Program-made: the position numbers and the translations under genes | From: Rhodospirillaceae bacterium | Lineage (GTDB): Bacteria > Pseudomonadota > Alphaproteobacteria > MPNO01 > UBA2964 | Reading direction: 5' to 3' | Length of the DNA stretch: 64,000 nucleotides | Assembly (NCBI GenBank): GCA_002720855.1 | Contig: PBIN01000014.1 | Coordinates: 62,001-126,000, forward strand | The notes under the pieces: generated by a model | Seen by the model: the letters and a program-made list of their open reading frames with translations, nothing else | Databases searched by the model: none | Told to the model about the DNA's origin: nothing | Part shown: positions 52,931 through 61,555 of the stretch, in pieces | Layout: each line of letters starts with the position of its first letter | How positions within the stretch are numbered: the stretch's first letter is position 1

Positions 52931-54766
52931 TCAGGGCTTTGGCGGTGCTTTTCCAGCCTTTATCATGGCGGCCTTTTGGTCGTTGTACCACCAGGTATCT
53001 AACATCCCGAGATCAAATTTCGGTTTGACTTTTGGGCGGTCGAACTTGTTCCAGTAAGCAATATTGTGAACGCCCTTGTACCATTGCGGGACCATATACC
53101 GGTTCCACATCAGCACACGATCCAGCGCATGAACTGCGGTCACGAGTTCCTTCCGGCTTATCGCGGCGATGACTTTTCCTATTAAATGATCGACTGCAGG
53201 GTTCTTTATTCCAGCCAGATTTCTAGACCCAGGAACATCAGCCATCTTTGAACTGAAATAAGTTTCCTGTTCGATACCGGGTGTGTTCGTTTGGACATAA
53301 CGCTGGACCACAACGTCGAAATCATATTGCTGCATGCGATGTTGGAAATTGGCGACGTCGACAATCCTGATATTGGCTTGGACACCAATTCTTTTCAGAT
53401 TTCGAACATAGGGGTTGATGATGCGCTGGAACGAGCTTTCGAAAAGCAGAAATTCTATGGTCAGCGGTTTGCCGGTTTTATTTACCAGCTTATTGTCGAC
53501 AATGTTCCAGCCTGCTTTGCGCAACAGGCGAGCGGCTTTCCGCAGATTCGATCTGTTTCGGCCCGAACCGTCAGTCTTTGGTGATTGATAGGCTTTTGAA
53601 AAGACTTCCACCGGCACTCTGTCTCGCAGAGGTTCTAGGAGCTTGAGTTCTGCAGCCGTAGGTGCTTTCTCTGCAGCAAGTCCACTATTGGCGAACATGC
53701 TGTTGGTACGATCATAGAGACTGTAAAATAACGTCTTATTGGTCCATTCAAAGTCAAACGCTAGATCCAGAGCAGCTCTGACACGGCGATCCTTGAATTT
53801 GTCACGCCGCATATTGAAAAAGAATGCCTGAACGCCTGAGGGTGTTGCATCGGGCAGCGTTGCTCTGACGACGCGACCATCTTTGACAGGCAATTTGTTG
53901 TCGTATTGGGTTGCCCAACTCCGCGACGTGAACTCTTCCCGGAAGTCATAGGATCCCGAAAAAAAAGCCTGAAAGGCGATGTCCCGATCACGGAAATAGT
54001 CGAACCGAACCCGCTCGAAATTGAAACGCCCACGCATGACCGGCAGCTGGTTCGCCCAATGATTCTTAATTCGGCGGTATGTTATCGACCGGCCGGGCTC
54101 TACTTTTTCAACGCGGTAAGGTCCTGCGCCAGGCGGTGCCGTCATCGTCGTTTTGTCAAAAGGCGTTTTTTCATAATACCGTTTGGAAAGTACCGGGAGA
54201 CCCGCGATCTGTAGCGGCAAATCGCGATTGTTTTTTGTCTTGAATTTAAATTCGACTCGGTGTTTGGCGAGAGCCTTTGCGCTTGCGACCTGAGCAAAAA
54301 TAAATCGGTACTGCGGATGTCCCTTTTTGACCAAAGTCTGAAAGGTGAAAACAACATCTTCAGCGGTGATGGGGGAACCGTCGCTGAAACGGGCATTCGG
54401 TCTCAGGTCAAATGTAATAGCACTCTTATCGGACGGAATTGTCACGCTTTGGGCAACGAGCCCGTATAGCGCATCTGGCTCATCATTTGCACGTTCCATC
54501 AATGTCGCATGAATGAGACCGATGCCCGCCACCGGAACGCCTTTCAGGATATAGGGGTTCAGGCTGTCGAAAGAGTCGATGCCGGCCAAACGGATGGTGC
54601 CGCCTTTTGGTGCACTTGGATTGACGTAGTCAAAGTGCTTGAAATCAGAATTATATTTGAGATCTCCAAAAGCAGAGATACCATGGCGCTTATCCTGGGC
54701 GTGGACCTCCGTCGCTGAAGTGAGCGCCGCTGCAATCGTCAGGGAAGCGAATAGGCGCCGGATCAT
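52931..54766 (-). CDS. Extracellular solute-binding protein family 5, YejA-like (second copy)
   Basis: A 611-residue periplasmic peptide-binding protein. The Sec signal peptide is about 23 residues (FASLTIAAALTSATEVHA). DLKYNSDFKHFDYVNPSAPKGG, SFDSLNPYILKGVP and the C-terminal RVLMWNRYMVPQWYKGVH region identify the YejA type. It shares most of its key sequence with the gene upstream, whose stop its start overlaps by 4 bp (ATGA). Two receptors feeding one permease would widen the peptide range; this is inference. Confidence 0.9.
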   Translation of the reverse strand: MIRRLFASLTIAAALTSATEVHAQDKRHGISAFGDLKYNSDFKHFDYVNPSAPKGGTIRLAGIDSFDSLNPYILKGVPVAGIGLIHATLMERANDEPDALYGLVAQSVTIPSDKSAITFDLRPNARFSDGSPITAEDVVFTFQTLVKKGHPQYRFIFAQVASAKALAKHRVEFKFKTKNNRDLPLQIAGLPVLSKRYYEKTPFDKTTMTAPPGAGPYRVEKVEPGRSITYRRIKNHWANQLPVMRGRFNFERVRFDYFRDRDIAFQAFFSGSYDFREEFTSRSWATQYDNKLPVKDGRVVRATLPDATPSGVQAFFFNMRRDKFKDRRVRAALDLAFDFEWTNKTLFYSLYDRTNSMFANSGLAAEKAPTAAELKLLEPLRDRVPVEVFSKAYQSPKTDGSGRNRSNLRKAARLLRKAGWNIVDNKLVNKTGKPLTIEFLLFESSFQRIINPYVRNLKRIGVQANIRIVDVANFQHRMQQYDFDVVVQRYVQTNTPGIEQETYFSSKMADVPGSRNLAGIKNPAVDHLIGKVIAAISRKELVTAVHALDRVLMWNRYMVPQWYKGVHNIAYWNKFDRPKVKPKFDLGMLDTWWYNDQKAAMIKAGKAPPKP

Positions 54767-56610
54767 TTAGTCCCGGTCTTTTTGCGTTTCGGCTGTATAA
54801 GGGCAGCCTTTTTGGCATCCACCCACCAGGAAAAAAAGCCAATACCAAAATTTGGCCGCGTTTTCGGTTGTCCGAATTTATCCCACCAGGCGATCCGGTC
54901 AGCACGTATATGCCATTGTGGAACGACAAAATGATTCCATTGCAATACACGATCCAAAGCACGTGAGCTCGTAACGAGCGATTTGCGATCTTTAGCGGCA
55001 ACAATTTTTTCGACCAGAAGGTCTATGGCAGGATCCTGGATTCCAATCAGATTGCGGCTTCCCGGCCGCTTCACAGCAGAGCTGTGCCAATAATTTCGTT
55101 GCTCATTTCCCGGTGACAAAGATTGTCCAAAAGTTGAAACGATAACATCGTAATCGAATTCGCGAACCCGATTCTGATATTGCGCTGGGTCGACGGTGCG
55201 AATTCGCCCCTTAATCCCTAGGCGTTTTAGATTGCGAATAAACGGGGCGACAATTCTTTCAAAGGCGGGGCTGACCAGAAGGAATTCGATTTCCATTGGT
55301 TTGCCGGTTGCCGGGCTGATCAGTTGGTTGTTGACCACTTTCCAGCCCGCCGCTTTTAGAAGCCGCACTGCTTTTCGAAGGTTGCGCCGGTTGTTGCCAG
55401 ATCCATCAGTCTTGGCGGGCTTATAAATTTTTGTAAACACCTCATCCGGGATCTTGCCACGCAAGGGCTCCAGAATTTTTAACTCTTCTGGTGTCGGCGG
55501 CTTTGCTGCCGCCAGGTCGGAGTTTTCAAAATAACTCGCTGTGCGGGAATATTGGCCATAAAAGAGTTGTTTGTTTGACCACTCGAAATCAAAGGCAAAT
55601 GCGAGCGCTTGACGAACGCGCTTGTCCTTAAATTGGTCACGTCTGGTATTGAATACGAACGCTTGCATGCCGACTGGACGGGAATGATTTAAGAGGGCCG
55701 TTTTCACCTCACCACGTTTTTGTGCAGGGAATTTATATCCTGTTGCCCAATCCTTGGACGATGCTTCGAACCGGAAATCGTAGAGCCCCGCTTTAAAGGC
55801 TTCGAGTGCGACAGCCTGATCTCGGTAGTAGTCATAACGGATAGTGTCGAAATTATATTGGCCGACACGCAAAGGGACATTTTTGCCCCAATAGTTTTTT
55901 ACGCGTTCATAAACAATAAACCTGCCAGGTTCGAAAGACTTCACCTTATAGGGACCGCTGCCCAAGGGGGGCTTTAAAGTCGTTTTCGAAAAATCGTTCT
56001 TTGACCACCAGGCTTTGGAGAGGACCGGCAATTGCCCCACGATCTGCGGTAATTCACGGTTGGGAGGGCCGGTGAAGCTGAATTTGACACGATGCGGGTT
56101 CAGTTTTTCGGCTTTGGTGACATTGGCGTAGTAGTAGCGAAAAAACGGCTGTCCCTTTGTTTTTAAATTCTTAAAGCTGAAAACAACATCGTCAGCAGTG
56201 ATCGGCGATCCATCATGGAACTTTGCTTCTTTTCGCAAATTATAGATGACATAAGAGAGATCGTTGGGTACTTCCACGGATTCCGCTATGAGCCCATACT
56301 CACTCAGGCTGTCATCGTCAGGCGAACTCATCAGCGACTCGAACATTAGATTTGTTCCAGTCGCGGGGTCTCCTTTGATGATGTAGGGATTAAAGCTGTC
56401 AAAGCCGCCTATTGAATATAGCCTGACTTCACCGCCCTTCGGTGCGTTGGGATTTACGTAATTTAAGTGTTTGAAATCCGAACCATATTTAGGTTTATCG
56501 CCCAGTGTCATGGCGTGCCGCGGTGTAAGGTCTTCAGCACCGACGGGTGTCGCCGATACCTCCGGCAACAGGAATGAGGCTGTGATAATTGCGAAGATCG
56601 TTCGGGTCAT
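54763..56610 (-). CDS. Extracellular solute-binding protein family 5, YejA-like (first copy)
   Basis: A 615-residue periplasmic receptor, signal peptide about 25 residues. LGDKPKYGSDFKHLNYVNPNAPKGG, FDSFNPYIIKGDP and RVLQWNHFVVPQWHIRAD mirror the neighbouring paralogue. The start ATG 56610, behind GCGAGGA, is preferred; the ATG at 56628 would overlap the hisN stop by 8 bp. The C-terminus is strongly basic (QPKRKKTGTK). First of the five yej genes, 10 bp behind the phosphatase gene. Confidence 0.9.
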   Translation of the reverse strand: MTRTIFAIITASFLLPEVSATPVGAEDLTPRHAMTLGDKPKYGSDFKHLNYVNPNAPKGGEVRLYSIGGFDSFNPYIIKGDPATGTNLMFESLMSSPDDDSLSEYGLIAESVEVPNDLSYVIYNLRKEAKFHDGSPITADDVVFSFKNLKTKGQPFFRYYYANVTKAEKLNPHRVKFSFTGPPNRELPQIVGQLPVLSKAWWSKNDFSKTTLKPPLGSGPYKVKSFEPGRFIVYERVKNYWGKNVPLRVGQYNFDTIRYDYYRDQAVALEAFKAGLYDFRFEASSKDWATGYKFPAQKRGEVKTALLNHSRPVGMQAFVFNTRRDQFKDKRVRQALAFAFDFEWSNKQLFYGQYSRTASYFENSDLAAAKPPTPEELKILEPLRGKIPDEVFTKIYKPAKTDGSGNNRRNLRKAVRLLKAAGWKVVNNQLISPATGKPMEIEFLLVSPAFERIVAPFIRNLKRLGIKGRIRTVDPAQYQNRVREFDYDVIVSTFGQSLSPGNEQRNYWHSSAVKRPGSRNLIGIQDPAIDLLVEKIVAAKDRKSLVTSSRALDRVLQWNHFVVPQWHIRADRIAWWDKFGQPKTRPNFGIGFFSWWVDAKKAALIQPKRKKTGTK

Positions 56611-56620
56611 TTTTCCTCGC

Positions 56621-57400
56621 CTATTCACTTAGGATGCTGGTTACTTGGGGCAGAATTGTGGCATCACCTACCGCAACAATGCGACCATCGGATTTCAAAT
56701 TGAGCTCCTTGCCTTGCCAATCAGTTGCCGCTCCTCCTGCACCCGTTATCACTGGAATAAGGGCGCAGAAATCATAAGGTTTAAGATCTGCTTCAACGAT
56801 CAAATCTAAGTGTCCGTTCGCGAGCAAGCCGTAGGCGTAACAATCTCCACCATACAGGGTCATGGATGTTTGCTGAGACAAAGCACTAAATCGCAAATTG
56901 TCAGATTCCTCAAACATATCCGGCGATGTGGCGTTTAATGTCGCAAATTCAATATCCGTGCAGGCACGGGTACTCACTTCGGCGCCATTAAATGTTGTCG
57001 GTTTTCCTTTGGCGCCAAGCCAGCGCTCGCCATTAACTGGTTGATCTATAACACCTATAATCGGTACCCCATCCTGTAGAAGAGCGATAAGAGTTCCAAA
57101 TTCAGGTTTGCCAGACAAATACGCCTTGGTGCCATCTATAGGATCGAGAACCCAGACAAATTCCGCATCAATTTTATCGATACCAAATTCTTCACCATAA
57201 ATTCCATGATCGGGATAATGATCAGAAATAAGCTGGCGCATGACCTTTTCGGCATCGCGGTCAGCGATACTGACGGGCGTCGCATCCGGTTTGGTATCGA
57301 CGGAAACAGGCGTTCGAAAATGTTTCCGGATGATAGGCCCGGCTTCAGTTGCGAGCTCAACAGCGAAATCTAAAAATTCCTGAGGGCAGGGAATAGCCAT
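56621..57400 (-). CDS. hisN: Inositol monophosphatase family protein, histidinol-phosphatase (HisN)-like
   Basis: A 259-residue Mg-dependent phosphatase. Metal ligands are in GEEFG (Glu70, Glu71) and in DPIDGT (Asp86, Asp89, Gly90, Thr91); the C-terminal PYDFCALIPVITGAGG supplies the last Asp. KPEFGTLIAL and GVIDQPVNGERWLG are typical of the HisN branch rather than SuhB, so histidinol-phosphate dephosphorylation is likely. I start at 57400 because the family's N-terminal helix begins there; the ATG at 57472 would add 24 unrelated residues. Neither start has a clear ribosome site. Confidence 0.75.
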   Translation of the reverse strand: MAIPCPQEFLDFAVELATEAGPIIRKHFRTPVSVDTKPDATPVSIADRDAEKVMRQLISDHYPDHGIYGEEFGIDKIDAEFVWVLDPIDGTKAYLSGKPEFGTLIALLQDGVPIIGVIDQPVNGERWLGAKGKPTTFNGAEVSTRACTDIEFATLNATSPDMFEESDNLRFSALSQQTSMTLYGGDCYAYGLLANGHLDLIVEADLKPYDFCALIPVITGAGGAATDWQGKELNLKSDGRIVAVGDATILPQVTSILSE

Positions 57401-57505
57401 AGCAAAGGTCTGTCGAAAACGGGCTGTGATGAGTAGCGGACCATACCAATCATGACAGTAACTGTCAGCCATGAGGTTAGGGTGGTTTATACCGAATTTA
57501 TTGTT

Positions 57506-57985
57506 TTAGTGAACGGTTTTGTAACTGAAGGCTCCGATAAGGTGAGTAACATTACCGCCATTCACGGTGACGGGTAAAAACACGCTGCGATACAGAATTT
57601 CATTACCTGAAGCGTTCGTGAATCCACCTACGTCAGCGATCGGCTTCTTCATTTCGGCGGCGACTCGCCAGAAAACGAGACCACGTTCCAGCATCGAAGG
57701 CATAATCTGTTTTACTGGCAAACCTGTCGGGTCACGGGCCAGTGCATCACGAAATTCCCTGCCGCAATGGATTACCCGATCTTCTTTTTCCTCTTTGCCC
57801 ATAGCGATGACAATAACGCTGTCGCTATAAGATTCCTCAAAAGAATCGAGGCAAAGGTCGCGGTCCGGCAGTGGTGTCTTACTACGCAAATTTTCCCAAT
57901 TTCGCAGCGCGCGACCGACCAAACGTCTCTCTGAGGCGTCGGTTATTGAAGCAAAGTTCCTAGACCGCCGGGCGGTATCAAGCAT
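57506..57985 (-). CDS. PAS domain protein (PAS_5 family)
   Basis: A 159-residue soluble protein of the alphaproteobacterial PAS_5 group. It shows LGRALRNWENLR-type sequence near 24-35, the DLCLDSFEESYSDSVIVIAM stretch, the CGREFRDALARDPTG loop and the RGLVFWRVAAEMKKP helix. Its ligand and partner are unknown; relatives are single-domain proteins thought to sense small molecules. The upstream region carries DnaA-box-like and CtrA-like sites, suggesting cell-cycle control. Confidence 0.75.
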   Translation of the reverse strand: MLDTARRSRNFASITDASERRLVGRALRNWENLRSKTPLPDRDLCLDSFEESYSDSVIVIAMGKEEKEDRVIHCGREFRDALARDPTGLPVKQIMPSMLERGLVFWRVAAEMKKPIADVGGFTNASGNEILYRSVFLPVTVNGGNVTHLIGAFSYKTVH

Positions 57986-57991
57986 GAAAAG

Positions 57992-58036
57992 TTATCCCCA
58001 GTTCGTCTGTGGAAAACCTATAGAAGTAATGGTTAA
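57992..58036. promoter_or_regulatory. Two DnaA-box-like sites and a CtrA-like half-site upstream of the PAS gene
   Basis: TTATCCCCA (57992-58000) differs by one base from the DnaA consensus. TGTGGAAAA (58008-58016) is the reverse complement of TTTTCCACA, a full match. ATGGTTAA (58029-58036) is TTAACCAT on the minus strand, in the direction of the PAS gene, 44 bp before its start. Confidence 0.4.
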
Positions 58037-58073
58037 CAGAAGCTTACCGGACATTCCGGTATAAATTTATTAA

Positions 58074-58595
58074 CTAAGGCAGGGGCTTTGGTGAATCACT
58101 TAACGAACGTAAATAAGCGATTAGATTCGCTCGATCTTTTGCTTTTTTAACTCCTGAATAGGACATTTTTGTCCCCTTAACGTATTTTCTGGGTTTATGC
58201 AGAAAACCATTGAGTTCCTCATAGCCCCACTTGGCCGTCATCTTCTTCATACCAGATGAATACTTATATCCGCTTCCCCCACCCATAGCGCGGTCAACTA
58301 TTTCCCAGAGTGCAGGGCCGATCTTGTGTGCGCCGCCTTTATTTACGGTGTGACAATTCGAACAGTTTTTGAAGAATTTTTTGCCTTTTTCTACGTTGGC
58401 GCTCGCAAGGAGCGGTCCAATCGGATCAAGTTTCTTTTCTTCTTTCTTAATAACAGCTGGAGCCGCTGTAACAACTGTCGTCCCTTTGTGCTCTTTGGGT
58501 TTGACCAAAGCGTCGCCAATTATGCCAATAACCATAGCGACGAGGGCTACAGTTAATACAGCGCCGGCAATCTTATTAAGTTCGAATGAGGACAT
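58074..58595 (-). CDS. cycM: Membrane-anchored c-type cytochrome, CycM-like
   Basis: A 173-residue cytochrome c held by an N-terminal uncleaved helix (about 9-30). A Lys/Ala/Pro-rich linker (about 31-57) leads to the periplasmic haem domain with haem site CSNCH (Cys78, Cys81, His82) and axial Met144 in GTKMSYSG. KIGPALWEIVDRAMG is typical of the mitochondrial-like class I cytochromes. It carries electrons from the bc1 complex to a terminal oxidase. Divergent from kdsB; TTAACCAT (58626-58633) lies in its promoter region. Confidence 0.9.
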   Translation of the reverse strand: MSSFELNKIAGAVLTVALVAMVIGIIGDALVKPKEHKGTTVVTAAPAVIKKEEKKLDPIGPLLASANVEKGKKFFKNCSNCHTVNKGGAHKIGPALWEIVDRAMGGGSGYKYSSGMKKMTAKWGYEELNGFLHKPRKYVKGTKMSYSGVKKAKDRANLIAYLRSLSDSPKPLP

Positions 58596-58694
58596 TTAGA
58601 AACCTCAGCGGGTCATCGACCGATTTTAACCATAAATAGGCCGTAAAATGGTAAATAGTACAATAAAATATGCCTAATTTTCCGTTTATATTGC

Positions 58695-58748
58695 ACCTCT
58701 TGGCGACGTGGCATGTTGCCGCACACGTCCCGGGCACGGTAAAGAGGT
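58695..58748 (+). ncRNA. Structured intergenic element (nested hairpin with T-run)
   Basis: In the 193-bp gap between cycM and kdsB, ACCTCTT (58695-58701) pairs with AAGAGGT (58742-58748), and inside it GACGTG (58705-58710) pairs with CACGTC (58724-58729). A smaller GGCA/TGCC stem lies in the loop. TTTTT follows directly on the plus strand, so this may be a terminator, an attenuator of kdsB or a small RNA. A match to a known RNA family was not recognised. Confidence 0.4.
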
Positions 58749-58788
58749 TTTTATCGAATATTCCGAAACATCGCCGAAAGATTAATTT

Positions 58789-59520
58789 TTGAAACCGATC
58801 GTTATCATACCCGCCCGTCTCGCCTCGACGCGGCTCCCAGGCAAACCTCTCGCTGATATCGCAGGCAAACCAATGATTGTTCACGTTATGGACCGCGCAA
58901 AGGAAGCAGATGTGGGTCAGGTTATTGTGGCCTGTGGAGAAAAAGACATCGCGGATGCCGTTACAGGTGCTGGAGGCGATGCGGTCTTGACGGATCCTGA
59001 TTTACCCAGCGGGTCGGATCGGGTCTTTCAGGCGCTGCAGCAGTTTGATCCGAATTGCGATTTCGATGTGGTGGTCAATCTGCAAGGGGATCTTCCGGCA
59101 ATAGATCCGCAGATGATTCGCGCCGTGCTTGACCCTCTTGGAGAGTCTGACGTCGACATAGCGACGCTTGCTACATTAATCGATGATGACGCAGAGCGCG
59201 ATGATCCCAATGTCGTTAAGGCAGTCGTTGGCTTTTCCGAAGGGTCGTCAACCGGACGGGCGCTTTATTTTAGTAGATCGCCAGTGCCGCATGGGGATGG
59301 TTCGCATTATCATCATATTGGTATCTACGCATTTAGGCGCTCAGCACTTCAAAAATTCGTTTCATTGCCAGAGAGCAATTTGGAAAAACGTGAGAAACTT
59401 GAACAACTTCGGGCTCTCGAAGCAGGTATGCGGATTGACGTCTCTCTCGTTGACACAGTACCGGACGGTGTCGATACTCCGGCCGATTTAGAACGCGCCC
59501 GAGAGATATTGGAAAATTAG
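58789..59520 (+). CDS. kdsB: 3-deoxy-manno-octulosonate cytidylyltransferase
   Basis: A 243-residue enzyme that activates Kdo with CTP (CMP-Kdo) for lipid A-core synthesis. The nucleotide-binding N-terminus IPARLASTRLPGKPLADIAGKPM, DLPSGSDRV and VVNLQGDLPAIDP, and RALYFSRSPVPHG are diagnostic. The final GVDTPADLERA is also typical. TTG 58789 is the start; no better codon is nearby. Followed by pheA after 22 bp. Confidence 0.95.
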   Translation: MKPIVIIPARLASTRLPGKPLADIAGKPMIVHVMDRAKEADVGQVIVACGEKDIADAVTGAGGDAVLTDPDLPSGSDRVFQALQQFDPNCDFDVVVNLQGDLPAIDPQMIRAVLDPLGESDVDIATLATLIDDDAERDDPNVVKAVVGFSEGSSTGRALYFSRSPVPHGDGSHYHHIGIYAFRRSALQKFVSLPESNLEKREKLEQLRALEAGMRIDVSLVDTVPDGVDTPADLERAREILEN

Positions 59521-59542
59521 GCGCAGTCAGGCAAGTCGACAA

Positions 59543-60403
59543 ATGGCAATTTCTACGAAACCAGCGAACACCGTGGCGTTTCAGGGGCTACCGGGCGCCT
59601 ATTCGCACCTCGCGTGCCAGCAGGTCTTTCCGAAAATGAACGCGAAGCCGGCACAGACCTTTGAAGACATGTTTGCAGCGGTCCAAAAGGGACGTGCGAA
59701 ATACGCGATGACTCCTATCGAAAACTCTGTGGCCGGAAGAGTAGCGGATATTCATCGCTTAATGCCCGATTCAGGGCTGTTCATCATTGGTGAACATTTC
59801 ATGCGGGTAAATCACCATCTACTCGCTCCCAAAGGCGCATCGCTAAAGTCGATTCGCATTGTTCGCAGCCATGTTCATGCGTTGGCGCAATGCCGGTCAA
59901 TGATTCAGAAGCTAAAGCTGGATGCGATCGTTCATGCAGATACTGCTGGAGCCGCCAAGGAGTTGTCGGAGCGGGGAGACAAAACCGAAGCCGCTATCGC
60001 CTCAAAATTAGCGGGTGAAACCTATGGTCTAAAATCGCTGCGTGCGAACATAGAAGATGCTGATCACAATACGACTCGTTTCGTTATTTTGGCGCGCCGT
60101 GCGCAAAATCAACGGCGTGGTTCGGCGAACCTTGTTACCAGTTTTGTATTTCGAGTACGTAATGTGCCGGCGGCGCTGTTCAAATCACTCGGTGGATTCG
60201 CGACAAACGGCGTGAATATAACAAAGCTGGAAAGCTATATGGTGAATGGAAGCTTCAATGCCACGCAGTTCTATGCCGATGTTGACGGGCATCCCGACGA
60301 TCCAGGTCTTAAGTTGGCGTTGGAAGAGCTTAAATTCTTCTCCCACGAGGTGAGAATTCTTGGGACCTACCCGGCAGACTCGTACCGTAAAAGAAATAAG
60401 TAA
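59543..60403 (+). CDS. pheA: Prephenate dehydratase
   Basis: A 286-residue monofunctional prephenate dehydratase, the phenylalanine branch enzyme turning prephenate into phenylpyruvate. The catalytic PDT domain holds VAFQGLPGAYSHLA and the Thr-containing TPIENSVAGRV; NTTRFVILAR closes it. An ACT domain follows (about 195-278, TSFVFRVRNVPAALFKSLGGFA and ITKLESYMV) for feedback by phenylalanine; the usual ESRP is ESYM here. No chorismate mutase is fused. Confidence 0.95.
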   Translation: MAISTKPANTVAFQGLPGAYSHLACQQVFPKMNAKPAQTFEDMFAAVQKGRAKYAMTPIENSVAGRVADIHRLMPDSGLFIIGEHFMRVNHHLLAPKGASLKSIRIVRSHVHALAQCRSMIQKLKLDAIVHADTAGAAKELSERGDKTEAAIASKLAGETYGLKSLRANIEDADHNTTRFVILARRAQNQRRGSANLVTSFVFRVRNVPAALFKSLGGFATNGVNITKLESYMVNGSFNATQFYADVDGHPDDPGLKLALEELKFFSHEVRILGTYPADSYRKRNK

Positions 60404-60419
60404 TCGCTCACCAAGATGT

Positions 60420-61343
60420 TTAAGGGTCCGACCCGAGCGTCCATTCGGCGATTAGCCGTCGTGCGATTGAAATCGAATGCGGTTTCTCGGCGTATGCCTT
60501 GGCTTCGTCCATTAATTCATCTCGACTGAACCAGCGGGCATCCGCCAATTCGTCATCCGATATTGTAATTTTTTCGCTTTCAGCCTCTGCGACGAAGCCA
60601 AGCATTAAATTTGAAGGGAACGGCCAGGGTTGCGAGGAATGGTAACGGATATTTGTGATGGGAATGCCCACCTCTTCCATGACCTCTCTTGCGACAGCAC
60701 TCTCCAACGTTTCACCGGGCTCGACAAATCCGGCAAGGATAGAATACCGATCTTCCGGCCAGTCTTTTTTGCGGCCGAGGACAACTTTATCTCCTGAGCT
60801 GACAAGCATGATCACCGCCATGTCAGTACGGGGAAAATGTTGCGCATTGCAATCGGGATTACTGCATTTTCGCATATGACCGCCGTCCTGCGGCAACGAT
60901 GCGCTGCCGCAACGACCGCAAAACTGATGCGTTTTGTGCCATTGAGCAATGGCGCGGGAATAAGCCAATAGACCGCCATCTTCTCGCGGTAAATCCAGGC
61001 TGATATCGCGGATATCTGTAAATTCGCCGGTTCCCCGAATGCCAGCCATTTCTTGTGGTTCATCAATGTGCGATAGATCGACGGAGAAATGTGGAACTTC
61101 ATCCCGGTAGCCGAGAAATATCAGATGCGCATTCTCATCTAGTACGCTCTCAAGTTGGGTTAGCGCCAGTCGCACGGCCCGCGGTGTTTCCGGAATATTG
61201 TTGATCAGATTTCGGGTTCGCCATACCGGCACGACGACAGCATCTTCGCGCGTCGAAAGCTCGTCCAGCCAAGCCGAATCGGTACGGCGTTCTGCCATGC
61301 GATCGAGGCCTGTTTCACCAAAAAAATTCGGAGATTTCATCAT
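60420..61343 (-). CDS. nudC: NAD(+) diphosphatase (NudC-like)
   Basis: A 307-residue Nudix enzyme hydrolysing NADH or decapping NAD-RNA. A zinc site uses Cys142, Cys145, Cys160 and Cys165 (FCGRCG, RKCSNPDC). The Nudix box is GFVEPGETLESAVAREVMEEVG (205-226), and the NudC-specific SQPWPFP is at 237-243. ATG 61343 (or 61340) follows GAGG; the upstream frame runs across the SRP RNA and is not coding. Converges on pheA and diverges from the SRP RNA. Confidence 0.9.
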   Translation of the reverse strand: MMKSPNFFGETGLDRMAERRTDSAWLDELSTREDAVVVPVWRTRNLINNIPETPRAVRLALTQLESVLDENAHLIFLGYRDEVPHFSVDLSHIDEPQEMAGIRGTGEFTDIRDISLDLPREDGGLLAYSRAIAQWHKTHQFCGRCGSASLPQDGGHMRKCSNPDCNAQHFPRTDMAVIMLVSSGDKVVLGRKKDWPEDRYSILAGFVEPGETLESAVAREVMEEVGIPITNIRYHSSQPWPFPSNLMLGFVAEAESEKITISDDELADARWFSRDELMDEAKAYAEKPHSISIARRLIAEWTLGSDP

Positions 61344-61400
61344 TCTAGCCTCGCACAGCGAAACTATCGACGCAATATTGGCTCTGGGGCGTTTAGCGTC

Positions 61401-61430
61401 TTGGGACCACACCATGAATCCTGATATAAT
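61401..61430 (+). promoter_or_regulatory. Promoter of the SRP RNA
   Basis: TTGGGA (61401-61406) and a perfect TATAAT (61425-61430), spaced by 18 bp, place the start at about 61437, where the RNA's closing stem begins. Confidence 0.75.
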
Positions 61431-61436
61431 ATTTCC

Positions 61437-61532
61437 GGGAGGTTGGCGGCGGACGAGATCCTCGCCAACCCGGTCAGGTCCGGAAGGAAGCAGCCGTAAC
61501 GAGTTTTTCTCGGGTCGTTTGTCCAGCCTCCC
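61437..61532 (+). ncRNA. ffs: Signal recognition particle RNA (4.5S type)
   Basis: A short bacterial SRP RNA of about 96 nt. GGGAGG (61437-61442) pairs with CCTCCC (61527-61532). The domain IV core with GGTCAGG (61472-61478) and GGAAGGAAGCAGCC (61482-61495) is the Ffh-binding site with its GGAA tetraloop. The RNA forms the SRP with Ffh and targets nascent membrane proteins. It sits between nudC and dnaX, a common alphaproteobacterial position. Confidence 0.95.
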
Positions 61533-61555
61533 ACCTATGCATTCCCAACGGCGGA

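Noticed and set aside
57992-58036. Chromosomal replication origin
   Set aside because: Only two DnaA-like boxes, no AT-rich unwinding region and no hemE, dnaA or parAB nearby; promoter control is a simpler reading.
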